DNA of 64,000 nucleotides from Streptomyces longisporoflavus (lineage in GTDB: Bacteria > Actinomycetota > Actinomycetes > Streptomycetales > Streptomycetaceae). The position numbers and the translations under genes were made by a program. Positions 1-9,450 of this stretch are shown here, one piece after another; the stretch's first letter is position 1; each line of letters begins with the position of its first letter. The stretch spans positions 62,001-126,000 of the forward strand of contig NZ_BMTR01000004.1 of the NCBI RefSeq assembly GCF_014649775.1, read 5' to 3'. Under the pieces are notes generated by a model. It searched no databases. It was not told the DNA's origin and saw only the letters and a program-made list of their open reading frames with translations.

Positions 1-985
1 CCTCGACGGTGTCGAGCCGCTCGATCATGCGCTGCGTCTGGCGCGCCTTCGCGGCCTGCTTCTCGCTGGCCTCGCTGCGGAAGTTCCGGCCGATCTTGTC
101 GTTGTCGCCCGCCTTGCGCCGGGCGTTCTTGACGCCCTTGTCCATCCAGCCGCGCTGCATCTGGGCGCGGCTCTCCAGGGCGGACTTCTTGTCGGCGTAC
201 TCCTCGAACTCGTCGCGGGCGTGGCGGCGGGCGACGTCACGCTCCTCCAGATACGCCTCGTAGCCGCCGCCGTAGAGGTTGATCTGCTGCTGGGCGAGGT
301 CGAGTTCGAGGACCTTGGTGACGGTGCGGGTGAGGAACTCGCGGTCGTGGCTGACGACGACCGTGCCGGCGCGCAGTCCCCGTACGAAGCTCTCCAGGCG
401 TTCGAGGCCCGCCAGGTCGAGGTCGTTGGTCGGCTCGTCCAGGAGGAACACGTCGTAGCGGGAGAGGAGGAGCGAGGCGAGGCCCGCGCGGGCGGCCTGG
501 CCGCCGGAGAGGGAGGTCATCGGCTGGTCGAGGCTGATGTCGAGGCCCAGGGACGCGGCGACCTCCTCGGCCCGCTCGTCCAGGTCGGCGCCGCCGAGCG
601 CCAGCCAGCGTTCCAGGCTCAGCGCGTACGCGTCGTCCGCGCCCGGTGTGCCGTCGACCAGGCCCTGCGTGGCCTCGTCCATGGTCCGCTGGGCTTCCTC
701 GACGCCGGTGCGCCGGGCCAGGAAGCCGCGGATCGACTCGCCGGGGCGGCGCTCGGGCTCCTGCGGCAGGTGGCCCACTGCGGCGGTGGGCGGGGAGAGG
801 CGCAGTTCGCCGCTCTCCGGGGTGTCCAGGCCCGCCAGGAGACGGAGCAGGGTCGACTTGCCGGCGCCGTTGGCGCCGACCAGGCCGATGACGTCGCCGG
901 GGGCGACGACCAGCTCCAGGGCGGAGAAGAGGGAGCGGTCGCCGTGGCCGGCGGCGAGGTTCTTGGCGACGAGGGTTGCGGTCAT
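1..985 (-). CDS. ABC-F family ATPase, C-terminus cut by window edge
   Basis: The gene starts at the ATG at 985 and runs leftwards off the window, leaving about 328 residues. Visible are the first nucleotide-binding domain with Walker A (GANGAGKST, residues 37-45), an LSGGQ signature, Walker B followed by the ABC-F style DEPTNDLDL, and the switch HDREF. These are followed by a highly charged Lys/Arg/Glu linker rich in DKKSALES-like coiled-coil segments. There are no membrane segments, as expected of ABC-F proteins, which act on the ribosome and not in transport. Soluble ABC-F members protect the ribosome from antibiotics or act as translation factors; which applies here cannot be told. It is the first of two ABC-F genes in the window (the other is at 28876). 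The second ATPase domain lies outside the window. Confidence 0.9.
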   Translation of the reverse strand, partial: MTATLVAKNLAAGHGDRSLFSALELVVAPGDVIGLVGANGAGKSTLLRLLAGLDTPESGELRLSPPTAAVGHLPQEPERRPGESIRGFLARRTGVEEAQRTMDEATQGLVDGTPGADDAYALSLERWLALGGADLDERAEEVAASLGLDISLDQPMTSLSGGQAARAGLASLLLSRYDVFLLDEPTNDLDLAGLERLESFVRGLRAGTVVVSHDREFLTRTVTKVLELDLAQQQINLYGGGYEAYLEERDVARRHARDEFEEYADKKSALESRAQMQRGWMDKGVKNARRKAGDNDKIGRNFRSEASEKQAAKARQTQRMIERLDTVE

Positions 986-1058
986 CAGGGGGTCGAGTTT
1001 AGGCGAGGCCGCGGGCCGCTCTCCCGGCAGCGGGGGCACGGTGCACCCGAGCCGCCGG

Positions 1059-2090
1059 CTAGCGCGCTATCGGGGCCGCCAGGACGCTGTCCGTCGTCCG
1101 TGCCACCACGAACGAATGGCCCTTCGTCGCCTTCGCGTCCAGCGTCACGCGGTGCTCCCCCGGCTCCAGAACGCCGTCGAAGACCTGGTGGGTCCGGGTG
1201 CGGGAGAGCCGGTCGAGGCGGTACGCGATGAGCTGGACCCGGCAGGTCGAGGTGATCTCGACGTCCGCCGTGCCGTGCGCCGCCGCGAGCCGGGTCAGGC
1301 GGCGCTGCTCCGGCGGGCTGGGGTCGAGGGCGTCCTCGATCTGCGCGACCAGGAGCGGGATGATCGGGGCCAGGCCGTCGACGTACGCGACCTGGATCCC
1401 CGCCCCGTCGAATGCGGCGCGTACCCCTTCGCGCGTCGCCGCCGGCACCCCGCGCCCGAAGACCACCGCCCCGTAGGTCCGCAGCTCGTCCGGCGGCACG
1501 CCCGTCGCGTCCGCCGCGATCTCGGCGCCGATGCCGATGGTGCGCAGCGCCGCCGCGAGCTTGGCCGGCACGGCGACCCGGGCCCCGATCAGGAGCACCC
1601 TGCGCCGCGCCGCCGGTTCGCCGCGGGTCAGCAACTGGCCCAGGGCGGCGCGGTATTGGGCGCCGTCGAAGCGGAAGGGCCCTATGCCGTGGTAGCCGTT
1701 GAGTTCCAGGTCGGCCTGCTCGGCCGTCTGCCAGGCGAAGTCCCGCCATACGTAGGTGTCGGAGCCGTCCGGCGCCCGCTCGATGACCGCCGTGACCGCT
1801 CCGCATTCCAGGCCTTCGCATTCGGGGCAGCCGTAGATGACGTGGCGGTCGTCGCGCAGGGGTGCCTCCGCCTCCAGGAGGAGCCCGCGCACATGGTGGG
1901 TGAAGATCGCTGGGGGTACGTCGGAGGCCAGGGGGGAGACGGCGTCGAGGTCGGAGAGGTGGAACAGCAGGGGGCGCCCGTTCACAATGAAGTCGAGGAA
2001 ATCCCGGTGGACTTGGTATTCACCGTTGGCGAGGACTCCACCGGCGCGCATGGCCGGTGCCAGACCGAAGGTCGCGTACTCGGCAGACAT
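1059..2090 (-). CDS. Hypothetical protein with CxxCxxxxC motif
   Basis: I do not recognise this 343-residue cytoplasmic protein. I start it at the internal ATG (2090) giving MSAEYATFG, because the 14 upstream in-frame residues look non-coding. It has no signal peptide or membrane helix. A Cys cluster (C-P-E-C-x4-C, residues 88-96) could bind metal. The middle (from about residue 160) reads RRVLLIGARVAVPAKLAAAL, like the start of a nucleotide- or NAD-binding fold. The C-terminal third is beta-rich. The cluster of an N-terminal Cys motif and a Rossmann-like strand could fit an oxidoreductase-like role, but that is guesswork. The gene is co-oriented with the ABC-F gene 73 bp downstream and may be cotranscribed with it. 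Confidence 0.7.
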   Translation of the reverse strand: MSAEYATFGLAPAMRAGGVLANGEYQVHRDFLDFIVNGRPLLFHLSDLDAVSPLASDVPPAIFTHHVRGLLLEAEAPLRDDRHVIYGCPECEGLECGAVTAVIERAPDGSDTYVWRDFAWQTAEQADLELNGYHGIGPFRFDGAQYRAALGQLLTRGEPAARRRVLLIGARVAVPAKLAAALRTIGIGAEIAADATGVPPDELRTYGAVVFGRGVPAATREGVRAAFDGAGIQVAYVDGLAPIIPLLVAQIEDALDPSPPEQRRLTRLAAAHGTADVEITSTCRVQLIAYRLDRLSRTRTHQVFDGVLEPGEHRVTLDAKATKGHSFVVARTTDSVLAAPIAR

Positions 2091-2299
2091 GCTGTGAGTA
2101 TCCCCACCCGGAAGCTGATGTGAGCACGGCATGAGGCATTCCGCTGCCTGCCCGGGGCGGGCGGGGCGCGTGAAGGCGATGTGTTGACGGCCGTGCGCCC
2201 CGATTACCGCGCACGCACCAGCTGTTGGCGGCGCACGCCGCTCGGACGGGCGTACGCGTGGTCGATGGCGTACAGGGCGGTTCCGGGCTGGACGACACG

Positions 2300-2343
2300 C
2301 GCGGGAGGCGGCCGCCCCGCTGTCGGGGCGGCCGCCTCCCGCG
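2300..2343 (-). terminator. Perfect 20-bp stem, 4-nt loop terminator
   Basis: An uninterrupted inverted repeat of 20 bp with loop CTGT (2320-2323) lies 12 bp beyond the stop codon of the BCCT transporter gene. Its arms read C-GCGGGAGGCGGCCGCCCCG and the complement. There is no long T tract, which is normal for streptomycete terminators. The rest of 2091-2299 shows no gene I can support. Confidence 0.85.
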
Positions 2344-2355
2344 GACGGAGCGGAC

Positions 2356-4071
2356 TCAGACCTTGGTGGCCCCGGTGTCCTCCTCGTCCGTGTTGTCGGT
2401 CGGACCGATGCGGATCTCGAAGTCGCCGTCGTACTGCTCGTGGCCCGCGATCACGGCCTTCTCCACGGCCTCCGTGCCGTGCTCGCCCCGGACGATGAGC
2501 GGGTCGTGGCGCAGGTCCCGCATGAGCGCCACGCACATCCCGATCATCACGAGGACGAACGGCGCGGCGACGAGGATGGTCAGGTTCTGCAGGCCCGTGA
2601 GGGCGTTGCCGGACCCGTCGCCGATGAGCAGCATGATCGCCGCGACGGCGCCGGTCACGACGCCCCAGAACACGACCACGAGCTTGCCGGGTTCGAGTGC
2701 GCCCTTCTGCGAGAGCGTGCCCATCACGATCGACGCGGCGTCGGCGCCCGAGACGAAGAAGATGCCCACGAGGATCATCACGAGCAGGCTCGTCACGGTG
2801 GCGATGGGGTACTCGTGCAGCAGTCCGAAGAGCTGGCCCTCGGCGGTGGACTCGTCGGCGAGCCCGCCGCCCTCGGCCACCTTCATGGCGCTGCTGCCGA
2901 AGACGGCGAACCAGATGAGGCTGACGGTGCTCGGCACCAGGATGACGCCGCCCACGAACTGCCGGATCGTGCGGCCCCGGCTGATCCGGGCGATGAACAT
3001 GCCCACGAAGGGCGTCCAGGAGATCCACCAGGCCCAGTAGAAGACCGTCCAGCTGCCCAGCCAGTCCGAGACGCCCTTGCCGCTCGACGCCTCGGTGCGC
3101 CCGATGAGCTGGGGCAGATCACCGAGGTAGGAGCCGATGGAGGTCGGCAGCATGTCGAGGACGATGACGGTCGGGCCCGCGATGAAGACGAACACCACGA
3201 GCAGCAGCGCGAGCACCATGTTGATGTTGGAGAGCCACTGCACCCCCTTCTCCACACCGGAGATGGCGGAGGCCACGAACGCCACGGTCAGGACGGCGAT
3301 GATGGCCACGAGCAGGCTGGTGGGGACGTCGCTGCTCCAGTCGAGCACCTCGAACCCGCTGCCGATCTGCAGCGCGCCGAGGCCGAGCGATGCCGCCGAG
3401 CCGAAGAGCGTCGCGAAGATCGCGATGATGTCGATGACCCGGCCCCAGGCGCCGTTCGCGTGCTTCTCGCCGATGAGCGGCGTGAAGACGGCGCTGATGG
3501 TCTGCCTGCGCTTGCGCCGGAAGGTGCTGTACGCGATGGCGAGACCCACGACCGCGTAGATCGCCCACGGGTGGAGCGTCCAGTGGAAGAGGGTGGTGGA
3601 CATCGCCGTTTCCATCTTCGCCGCGGAATCGGCGGGATCGGTGCCCGGCGGGGGCGTGGTGAAGTGGGCGAGGGGCTCGCTCACGCCGTAGAACATCAGG
3701 CCGATGCCCATACCGGCGCTGAACATCATCGCGACCCAGGAGACGGTGCGGAACTCCGGGTCCTCGCCTTCCTCGCCCAGCGTGATCTTTCCGTACCGGC
3801 TGATGGCGAGCCAGAGCGCGAACACCACGAACCCGCTCGCCGCCAGCATGAAGGCCCAGCCACCGTTGTGGATGAGGCCGTTGAGCATCTTCGTGGAGGC
3901 GCTCTCCAGCGAGTCCGTGGCGACGGCGCCCCAGACCACGAAGGCCAGGGTGAGCACCGCGGTCACGCCGAACACGATGCGGTCGGTCTGGGGGTGGGCG
4001 CCGCCGTGGGCGGCATGCATGAGGTGTCCGTCCCCTCCCCCGCCGTCCGCTTTCTGTTGGTCTTGCGTCAC
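2356..4071 (-). CDS. BCCT family glycine betaine/choline transporter
   Basis: This is a twelve-helix secondary transporter of the betaine-carnitine-choline family, importing compatible solutes, probably with Na+. The family signature is present (GSWTVFYWAWWISWTPFVGMF followed by ARISRGRTIRQF), as is the glycine-rich TM3 stretch GMGIGLMFYGVSEP typical of Na+-coupled BetP-like members. A Trp box (the WAWW region) would form the aromatic substrate cage. I choose the GTG at 4071 because GAGAGGTG sits six bases upstream; this gives 571 residues, a usual family length. The longer ATG at 4149 would add 26 unconvincing residues. The acidic C-terminal tail (ending DNTDEEDTGATKV) may be regulatory, as in BetP, where the tail senses osmotic stress. 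It ends at a strong terminator and is followed by an unrelated gene. Confidence 0.92.
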   Translation of the reverse strand: MTQDQQKADGGGGDGHLMHAAHGGAHPQTDRIVFGVTAVLTLAFVVWGAVATDSLESASTKMLNGLIHNGGWAFMLAASGFVVFALWLAISRYGKITLGEEGEDPEFRTVSWVAMMFSAGMGIGLMFYGVSEPLAHFTTPPPGTDPADSAAKMETAMSTTLFHWTLHPWAIYAVVGLAIAYSTFRRKRRQTISAVFTPLIGEKHANGAWGRVIDIIAIFATLFGSAASLGLGALQIGSGFEVLDWSSDVPTSLLVAIIAVLTVAFVASAISGVEKGVQWLSNINMVLALLLVVFVFIAGPTVIVLDMLPTSIGSYLGDLPQLIGRTEASSGKGVSDWLGSWTVFYWAWWISWTPFVGMFIARISRGRTIRQFVGGVILVPSTVSLIWFAVFGSSAMKVAEGGGLADESTAEGQLFGLLHEYPIATVTSLLVMILVGIFFVSGADAASIVMGTLSQKGALEPGKLVVVFWGVVTGAVAAIMLLIGDGSGNALTGLQNLTILVAAPFVLVMIGMCVALMRDLRHDPLIVRGEHGTEAVEKAVIAGHEQYDGDFEIRIGPTDNTDEEDTGATKV

Positions 4072-4153
4072 AAGTACACCTCTCACGGTTTCGCATTCGT
4101 ACAAACTCTGTGGTCCGCTACCCAGTACCACATGTGACGCACCTATCAACTAC

Positions 4154-5452
4154 TCAACAGTCGGTGTCGGGTGAACCTGTCACGAGGTGGTAGGTGGCAC
4201 GCTCGTCGAGAAGCAGCGGCACGAGCGCCCTGGCGGACTGCCGCATCGGTACGTAGGCGCCGGCTCCGTCTCGCCTGACCTTGACTCCGTGCAGGGCGAG
4301 TTCGTCCTTGACGCCGTCGTACTGCGCGGCGTCCAGCCGGTAGCCGCAGGGCGGGTCCTGGATCACTTCGGACGGCTCGGCCGGGTCGTTGTCCGCGCCG
4401 CCGACATAGACCGGGCCGCGGTCGCGGAAGCCTTCGGCGCGGGCCGCCGAGGTGGCCGCCTCCAGTTGACCGCGCCGCTCATTGGCATATGCGAACAGGC
4501 CGTCGAGGGCCGAGAGTTGGGACTTCACGCGGCGCCGGTTGTTCAGCGCCTCGTCCTTCTGCTCGGCCTCGGTGAGGGGGTCGACGCGGCTCTCGATGAG
4601 CAGGCCCGCCGCGTGCTTGATGCCGGAGACGTTGCGCAGGATGCGTTCCTGGCCGTCGCCCGCCGTCTGCTTGATCGGCTCGCCGGTCACGGGATCGGTC
4701 CAGATTCCGTACGTTCCTGTCGTGTATCCGGACTTGTTGGCGGCAGGCCTGACATATGCCTCGGAGAGGGTCTGTGCCTCCTCGTGCACCGCCTCGTCGG
4801 TGTTGAGGTTGCGCGGCCACAGGTCGAACAGGTCTTTGTCGTAGTACTTCGGGGTCGCTCCGTATTCGTGCAGGTCGTAGATGGAGTCCGGCTGCCGGTC
4901 GCGGATGACGGCGGCCATGGCGCGGGCCTCGGCGGTCTGCAGGGAGATGTGGTCGCGGTTGATGTCCACGCCGTCGGAGTTGCCGCGGGTGTCGGCGGCG
5001 CGGCCGTCCGGGTTGGCGGTGGGGACGACCAGGAGCGTGGTGCGGGAGAGGAACCTCTGGGTCTGCTTGTCCTTCGCGTACGCCAGGTCGCGGATGGTCG
5101 ACAGACAGGCGTCGCGACCGGACGGCTCGTCGCCGTGCTGGCTGCAGATCAGCAACACCGTGTTCTTCGAGGGGCGTTCACCGATGCGGACCAGCTGCAA
5201 GGGCCGGTTCTGCTTGGTGGTGCCGATGCGCGAGACCGATACCCGGTCGCTCGCCTTGTCGACGGTGGCGAGGAGCTTCTGCTCTTCGGGCTGGCTGGTC
5301 CAGCGCGCTCCGTCGGTCTTCTCGAATCCGGTACGGGGCGGGGTGGGCGTCGCCTGCGCGGGCGCGGAGAGAAGGGGCGCGGCGAGTGCGGCGGTGACGC
5401 AGGCGAGCGCCAGGGTGCGTATGCGGGGTATGCGGCCGGTGCGGGGTCTCAT
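4154..5452 (-). CDS. Secreted M14 family zinc carboxypeptidase
   Basis: This is a 432-residue exported metallopeptidase that removes C-terminal amino acids or acts on short peptides. Residues 1-34 form a Sec signal peptide (Arg-rich start, Leu/Ala core, APAQA cleavage region). The zinc site is clear: H106-G-D-E109 and the third ligand H195 in DLHEYG. The NPDG, GVDINRD substrate-binding loop and the probable general base Glu287 (GLLIESR) are also present. The start codon overlaps the stop of the upstream S15-type peptidase gene by four bases (ATGA), so the two are translationally coupled and together may break down extracellular peptides. Substrate preference cannot be read from the sequence. 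Confidence 0.9.
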   Translation of the reverse strand: MRPRTGRIPRIRTLALACVTAALAAPLLSAPAQATPTPPRTGFEKTDGARWTSQPEEQKLLATVDKASDRVSVSRIGTTKQNRPLQLVRIGERPSKNTVLLICSQHGDEPSGRDACLSTIRDLAYAKDKQTQRFLSRTTLLVVPTANPDGRAADTRGNSDGVDINRDHISLQTAEARAMAAVIRDRQPDSIYDLHEYGATPKYYDKDLFDLWPRNLNTDEAVHEEAQTLSEAYVRPAANKSGYTTGTYGIWTDPVTGEPIKQTAGDGQERILRNVSGIKHAAGLLIESRVDPLTEAEQKDEALNNRRRVKSQLSALDGLFAYANERRGQLEAATSAARAEGFRDRGPVYVGGADNDPAEPSEVIQDPPCGYRLDAAQYDGVKDELALHGVKVRRDGAGAYVPMRQSARALVPLLLDERATYHLVTGSPDTDC

Positions 5453-7410
5453 GAGGTGCTGCCTCCCGGTATGCGGTGGAACGGACGCGGCGGGGCCACG
5501 CCGTCGAGACGGGATTCGCGGGGGGCGACGCTCCCGGAGGTGCGGAACGCGTCGGCGCCGCCGACCAGCGGGACCTTCGCCGACGTACGGGCCAGGTCGA
5601 TGGCGAGCGTCGGGGTGTCCGCGGGGGGATCGATGAGGTCCTTGTCGGTGCCCGCGACGATCAGGGCGAGGCGGTGCCCCTTCGGGACGACGTGGTCGCT
5701 CGCGGCCAGGTCGAGGGTGATGGTGTGCTTCTTGCCCGGCGTGAGGGGGCGGCCCTTGTGCTCGTCGGCCCAGTTGCCGAGGTCGGCCCAGCCGCGGCTG
5801 AAGATCGTGTAGTCGACGTCTGCGGTCTTCGCCGCCGTCTCCTTGAAGCAGGAGCTGTCGCCGCCCGTGCTCGCGCCCCAGCAGGTGCGTTCGGGGAGCG
5901 TGGTGATGCCCTCGCCCGCGCTCGCGTAGTCACGGATGGTGTCGGGGCCCAGGTCGACGAGGACCGCGGAGAGGTGGGCGGTGCGGGTCGTCGGGGTCGC
6001 GGTGACGGTCACCTCGGAGGAGCCCGACAGGCGCAGGTCGCGGCTCAGGGGCTTGCTGACGAACCCGGCCTTCGACGGGGTGGAGGTGTCGATCTGCGCG
6101 GCCCAGTCGGTCTCGCTCAGCTTCGGGTCGTCGGTGAAGGTCTCGCTGCCGGTGCCGGGGCGCGTGCCCAGGGTGCCGACGCCGGGTGACGTTCCCTTGC
6201 CGGGGCGCAGCTTCACCGTGTCCGTGGCGCGCGGAGGCCAGACGCGGTCGGTGGCCCACTGCCCGGGGGCGCGCTCGATGTCGGCCATCGGCTCGCGGTC
6301 GATGCCGTTGTCGTAGCCGAGGAGTTCGTGGTCGAACCAGCGGTGCAGGGTGCGCACCCAGTCGGCGCGGCGGAAGTCGAAGGGGTCGACGTGGCCGGTC
6401 TGGCTGAGCCACACCTTGCGGTCGACTCCCGCGTCGGCGAGGGCGTCCCACCACTGGCCGAAGTGCTTCATGCGCACGTTCAGGTCCTGCATCCCGTGTA
6501 CGGCGAAGACGCTGGCCCGCACCTTGTCCGCGTCCGGGGTGTGGTCGCGCTCGCTCCACAGCCGGGTCCAGTCACCGGTGCGGGGCGCTTCGTCGACGAG
6601 TCGCTTCTGTACGGCACCGCAGCGGGCGCGTGCCTCGGGGCTCTCCACGTAGTCCGAGAGCCACTCGGGGCCGCTGTCGTAGAGCGGGGCGCCCTTGGCG
6701 AAGTAGTAGTCGTACCAGGAGGAGATGGCGCCGATCGGGACGATCGTCTTCAGGCCCTTGACGCCGGTGGCGGCCACGCCGTTGGCGACGGTGCCGTCGT
6801 AGCTCTTGCCGATCATGCCGGTGGCGCCGGTGGTCCAGGACGCCTTGGCGCCCTTGTCCCCGGTGCGGGTGGTGTAGCCGCGGGCCCGGCCGTTCAGCCA
6901 GTCGACGACGGCCTTGGCGGACTGGACGTCCGAGCGGCCGCCGACGTCCACGCAGCCGTCGGAGCGGTTCGTTCCGGCGAGGTCGACGGCGACGAATCCA
7001 TAGCCGCGGGGGACGAAGTAGTTGTCGTAGTACAGCGGGAACCGGACGGGGTTGCCGTCCGCGTCGTACGTCTTCTTCTGGCTCTCGTTGCCGCGCCCGC
7101 AGCAGGAGTAGTACGGGCTGGCATCCATGATCACGGGTATCTTCCGGCCCTGCTCGGCCGGTTCGCGGGGCCGGACGACGTCGACGGCGACACGGTCGGA
7201 CTTCCCGTCGCCGTCACCGTCGATCTTCGTGTCGACCCAGACGGATTCGCGGATCGCGCTCTCGTAGGAGTAGACGGGTTTACTCTCGCGCGGGGCGCCC
7301 GGCGCCCCTCGGGCGGCTCCCGGGGCCACGAGCGTGGCGAGCAGGGCGGCCATGGCCCCCGTCACCAGAGAGCTCCGGATCAAGCGTGTGCGGCGCGCAC
7401 GTATCGGCAT
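5449..7410 (-). CDS. Secreted Xaa-Pro dipeptidyl-peptidase-like hydrolase (S15/CocE family)
   Basis: This is a serine hydrolase of the X-prolyl dipeptidyl aminopeptidase (PepX/CocE) family. From the ATG at 7410 it is 653 residues long, with a Sec signal (Arg-rich, then [21 protein letters not shown]). The catalytic triad is recognisable: Ser203 in GKSYDGT, Asp309 in HGMQDLN, His340 in TGHVDPF. The C-terminal jelly-roll domain of the family (from about residue 430, with the [23 protein letters not shown] region) is complete. The 42 in-frame residues before this ATG overlap the divergent promoter region and lack a signal-peptide character. It is the first gene of a two-gene peptidase operon with the M14 enzyme and is divergent from the M1 peptidase gene 195 bp away. 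Confidence 0.9.
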   Translation of the reverse strand: MPIRARRTRLIRSSLVTGAMAALLATLVAPGAARGAPGAPRESKPVYSYESAIRESVWVDTKIDGDGDGKSDRVAVDVVRPREPAEQGRKIPVIMDASPYYSCCGRGNESQKKTYDADGNPVRFPLYYDNYFVPRGYGFVAVDLAGTNRSDGCVDVGGRSDVQSAKAVVDWLNGRARGYTTRTGDKGAKASWTTGATGMIGKSYDGTVANGVAATGVKGLKTIVPIGAISSWYDYYFAKGAPLYDSGPEWLSDYVESPEARARCGAVQKRLVDEAPRTGDWTRLWSERDHTPDADKVRASVFAVHGMQDLNVRMKHFGQWWDALADAGVDRKVWLSQTGHVDPFDFRRADWVRTLHRWFDHELLGYDNGIDREPMADIERAPGQWATDRVWPPRATDTVKLRPGKGTSPGVGTLGTRPGTGSETFTDDPKLSETDWAAQIDTSTPSKAGFVSKPLSRDLRLSGSSEVTVTATPTTRTAHLSAVLVDLGPDTIRDYASAGEGITTLPERTCWGASTGGDSSCFKETAAKTADVDYTIFSRGWADLGNWADEHKGRPLTPGKKHTITLDLAASDHVVPKGHRLALIVAGTDKDLIDPPADTPTLAIDLARTSAKVPLVGGADAFRTSGSVAPRESRLDGVAPPRPFHRIPGGSTS

Positions 7411-7605
7411 GGCGCGGAAGGTACACCGGTCAACTCCCGCGCGACAGAGGGCAGCAGGCACCGGCGACAGGCTCTTGGGGCGTTTTGGCACATGTCGGCC
7501 GAATGGCGATCGTGTGACAGTAGCGACCATGGACATGACGCGTGGCAGGCGGGCTCAATATGGTCGGACCCACCTACCGACGTGACCCCACCACTTGGAG
7601 CTCTC

Positions 7606-9105
7606 GTGCACCGCAGACTCATCGCCCCGGGCGCGCTCGCGGCCTCTCTGCTGCTGGCGATCCCGGCATCGGCGGCCGACTTCACCCCCGGGGCGCCGGG
7701 TATCGGCGATCCCTATTACCCGGCGAGCGGCAACGGCGGATACGACGTCTCGCACTACGACCTGCGGCTGAAGTACCAGCCGAAGACCGACCTGCTCGAA
7801 GGCACGGCGACCATCAACGCCACCACGACGCAGAACCTCTCCCGCTTGAACCTCGACCTCGGTCTGAAGGTCAGCGAGGTACGCGTCAACGGCAAGAAGG
7901 CGGCCTTCACGAAGTCCGGCGAGCAGGAGCTTGAGATCACTCCGGCGGCCGGCCTGCCCAAGGGCACGCCGATCACCGTCGTCGTGCGCTACGCGGGCAA
8001 GCCGTCCGAGGTGAAGATCAACGGCTATACGGCGTGGGCGCGGACGCCGGACGGCGGCGTCGCCGCGCAGGAGCCGGAGTCGGCCGCGTGGTGGTACCCG
8101 TCCAACGACCACCCGCTCGACAAGGCGACGTACGACGTCTCGGTCTCCGTGCCGGACGGCTCGCAGGCCATCTCCAACGGCGTGCTGCAGTCGCAGAGTT
8201 CGAAGCTGGGCTGGACGCGCTTCAACTGGCGCTCGAACAAGCCGCAGGCCAGCTATCTGACGACGCTCGCCGTCGGCAAGTTCGACATCACGACGGACAA
8301 GACCGCGGACGGACTGCCCGTCCTGAACGCCTACAGCAAGGACCTCGGCGACAACGCGGGGGCCGCGCGGGCCAGCATCGAGCGGTCGGCCGAGGTCGCC
8401 GAGTGGCTGGAGACGCTCTTCGGCAAGTACCCCTTCAACGCCCTTGGCGGGTACGTGCCGAACGTGACCAGCGGCTTCGCCCTGGAGACGCAGACGCGGC
8501 CGTTCTACAGCCCGAAGCAGTTCGCGAACGGGTCGAACGTGTCCGTCGTGGTCCATGAGCTGGCCCACCAGTGGTACGGCGACAGCGTGTCCGTCGACGG
8601 CTGGAAGGACATCTGGATCAACGAGGGCTTCGCGCGGTACAGCCAGTGGCTGTGGTCGGAGAAGGAGGGTGAGGGGACGGCGCAGGAGCTGGCGGACCAC
8701 GTGTACGCCCAGCACCCGGCCGACGACCCCTTCTGGGAGGTCAAGCCGGGCGACCCGGGCCCGGATAACCAGTTCGACATCGCCGTTTACGACCGCGGGG
8801 CGCTGGCCCTCCAGGCACTGCGCAACGAGATCGGCGAGAAGTCCTTCTCGGCGATTCTGAAGGGGTGGCCGAAGGAGCACGCCTACGGGAACGCGAAGGT
8901 GAGCGACTTCGTGAAGTACGCGGAGAAGGTGTCCGGCAAGCCGCTGGCCTCCCTGTTCGACGCGTGGCTGTTCACGCCCTCGCGACCGGACGCTCCCGCC
9001 GCCAAGAGCGCGGGCATCGCCCGGTCCTCCTCGGCGGCTTCGGCTCCGGCCGCGCCGAAGTCCTGGAAGTCCATCGCCGCGACGAACGGTGTGCACGAGC
9101 ACTGA
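7606..9105 (+). CDS. Secreted M1 family aminopeptidase
   Basis: This is a zinc aminopeptidase of the M1 (gluzincin) family, exported by a Sec signal (residues 1-23, ending ASA-A). The HEXXH motif is H317-E-L-A-H321, with the third zinc ligand Glu340 in the NEGF motif 19 residues later. The substrate-recognition GxMEN motif is the variant GFALE (residues 290-294), which is common in secreted actinobacterial members. The protein has 499 residues, so it lacks the large C-terminal helical domain of PepN-type enzymes. I choose the GTG at 7606, preceded by TTGGAG, because it puts the signal peptide at the N-terminus; the open frame extends far upstream but is non-coding there. It ends in an Ala/Ser-rich tail. 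Confidence 0.92.
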   Translation: MHRRLIAPGALAASLLLAIPASAADFTPGAPGIGDPYYPASGNGGYDVSHYDLRLKYQPKTDLLEGTATINATTTQNLSRLNLDLGLKVSEVRVNGKKAAFTKSGEQELEITPAAGLPKGTPITVVVRYAGKPSEVKINGYTAWARTPDGGVAAQEPESAAWWYPSNDHPLDKATYDVSVSVPDGSQAISNGVLQSQSSKLGWTRFNWRSNKPQASYLTTLAVGKFDITTDKTADGLPVLNAYSKDLGDNAGAARASIERSAEVAEWLETLFGKYPFNALGGYVPNVTSGFALETQTRPFYSPKQFANGSNVSVVVHELAHQWYGDSVSVDGWKDIWINEGFARYSQWLWSEKEGEGTAQELADHVYAQHPADDPFWEVKPGDPGPDNQFDIAVYDRGALALQALRNEIGEKSFSAILKGWPKEHAYGNAKVSDFVKYAEKVSGKPLASLFDAWLFTPSRPDAPAAKSAGIARSSSAASAPAAPKSWKSIAATNGVHEH

Positions 9106-9162
9106 CCACCGGCATGGGCCGCCGCTTCGCGACGGAACCGTCCCGCCCACCCGTTGGATCTC

Positions 9163-9218
9163 TCCGCCCACCCGCCCGATTTCCCGGCGTCGAGTTGCCG
9201 GGAAGGACGGGTGGGCGG
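9163..9218. terminator. Imperfect GC-rich hairpin (GGGTGGGCGGG repeat family)
   Basis: Two arms, CCGCCCACCCG...TTCCCGGC and GCCGGGAA...CGGGTGGGCGG, fold around GTCGAGTT. It lies 58 bp after the M1 peptidase stop. A partial third copy of CCGCCCACCCG occurs at 9142-9152. A related hairpin follows the desaturase gene at 34850. It probably serves as a terminator and belongs to a dispersed palindrome family. Confidence 0.6.
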
Positions 9219-9240
9219 GCTGGAAACAGCCCGTCCGGCG

Positions 9241-9372
9241 TCAGCGCGCCGCCGCGTACGCAACCAGCGGCGGCACGTCGCCGCCCGGGCCGCCCGTACC
9301 TGCCCGGCCGCCGGGCTCTCCCGAGTCCTCGGCCCAGACCTCGCCGTCCTTGACCGGCACCATGAGTTCCAT
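9241..9372 (-). pseudogene. Possible remnant of an alpha/beta hydrolase N-terminus
   Basis: A 43-codon frame starts MELMVPVKDGEVWAEDSG and reaches GDVPPLV before switching to AYAAAR and a stop. The beginning resembles the N-terminal strand pair of streptomycete alpha/beta hydrolases, which continue PPLVLLHPG and then carry about 230 more residues. Here the match ends abruptly and no continuation is visible between 9105 and 9241, which holds the hairpin. I therefore read it as a deletion remnant. It could instead be a coincidental short frame, since no convincing ribosome binding site precedes it. The rest of the gap 9106-9450 holds nothing else that I can support. Confidence 0.35.
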
Positions 9373-9450
9373 GGTCCGAGCGTGGCGCGACACCACACGG
9401 GGCGCCAGGCCAGTGCTCCGCCCGGTGCCCCGTGAGACGCGAAAATGTCC

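Noticed and set aside
2091..2299. Small gene between the hypothetical and BCCT genes
   Set aside because: Short frames exist on both strands but none has a convincing RBS, codon pattern or recognisable product.
6328..7605. Upstream in-frame extension of the M1 peptidase to 6328
   Set aside because: It runs antisense through the S15-type peptidase and would bury the signal peptide. The GTG at 7606 gives a normal secreted enzyme.
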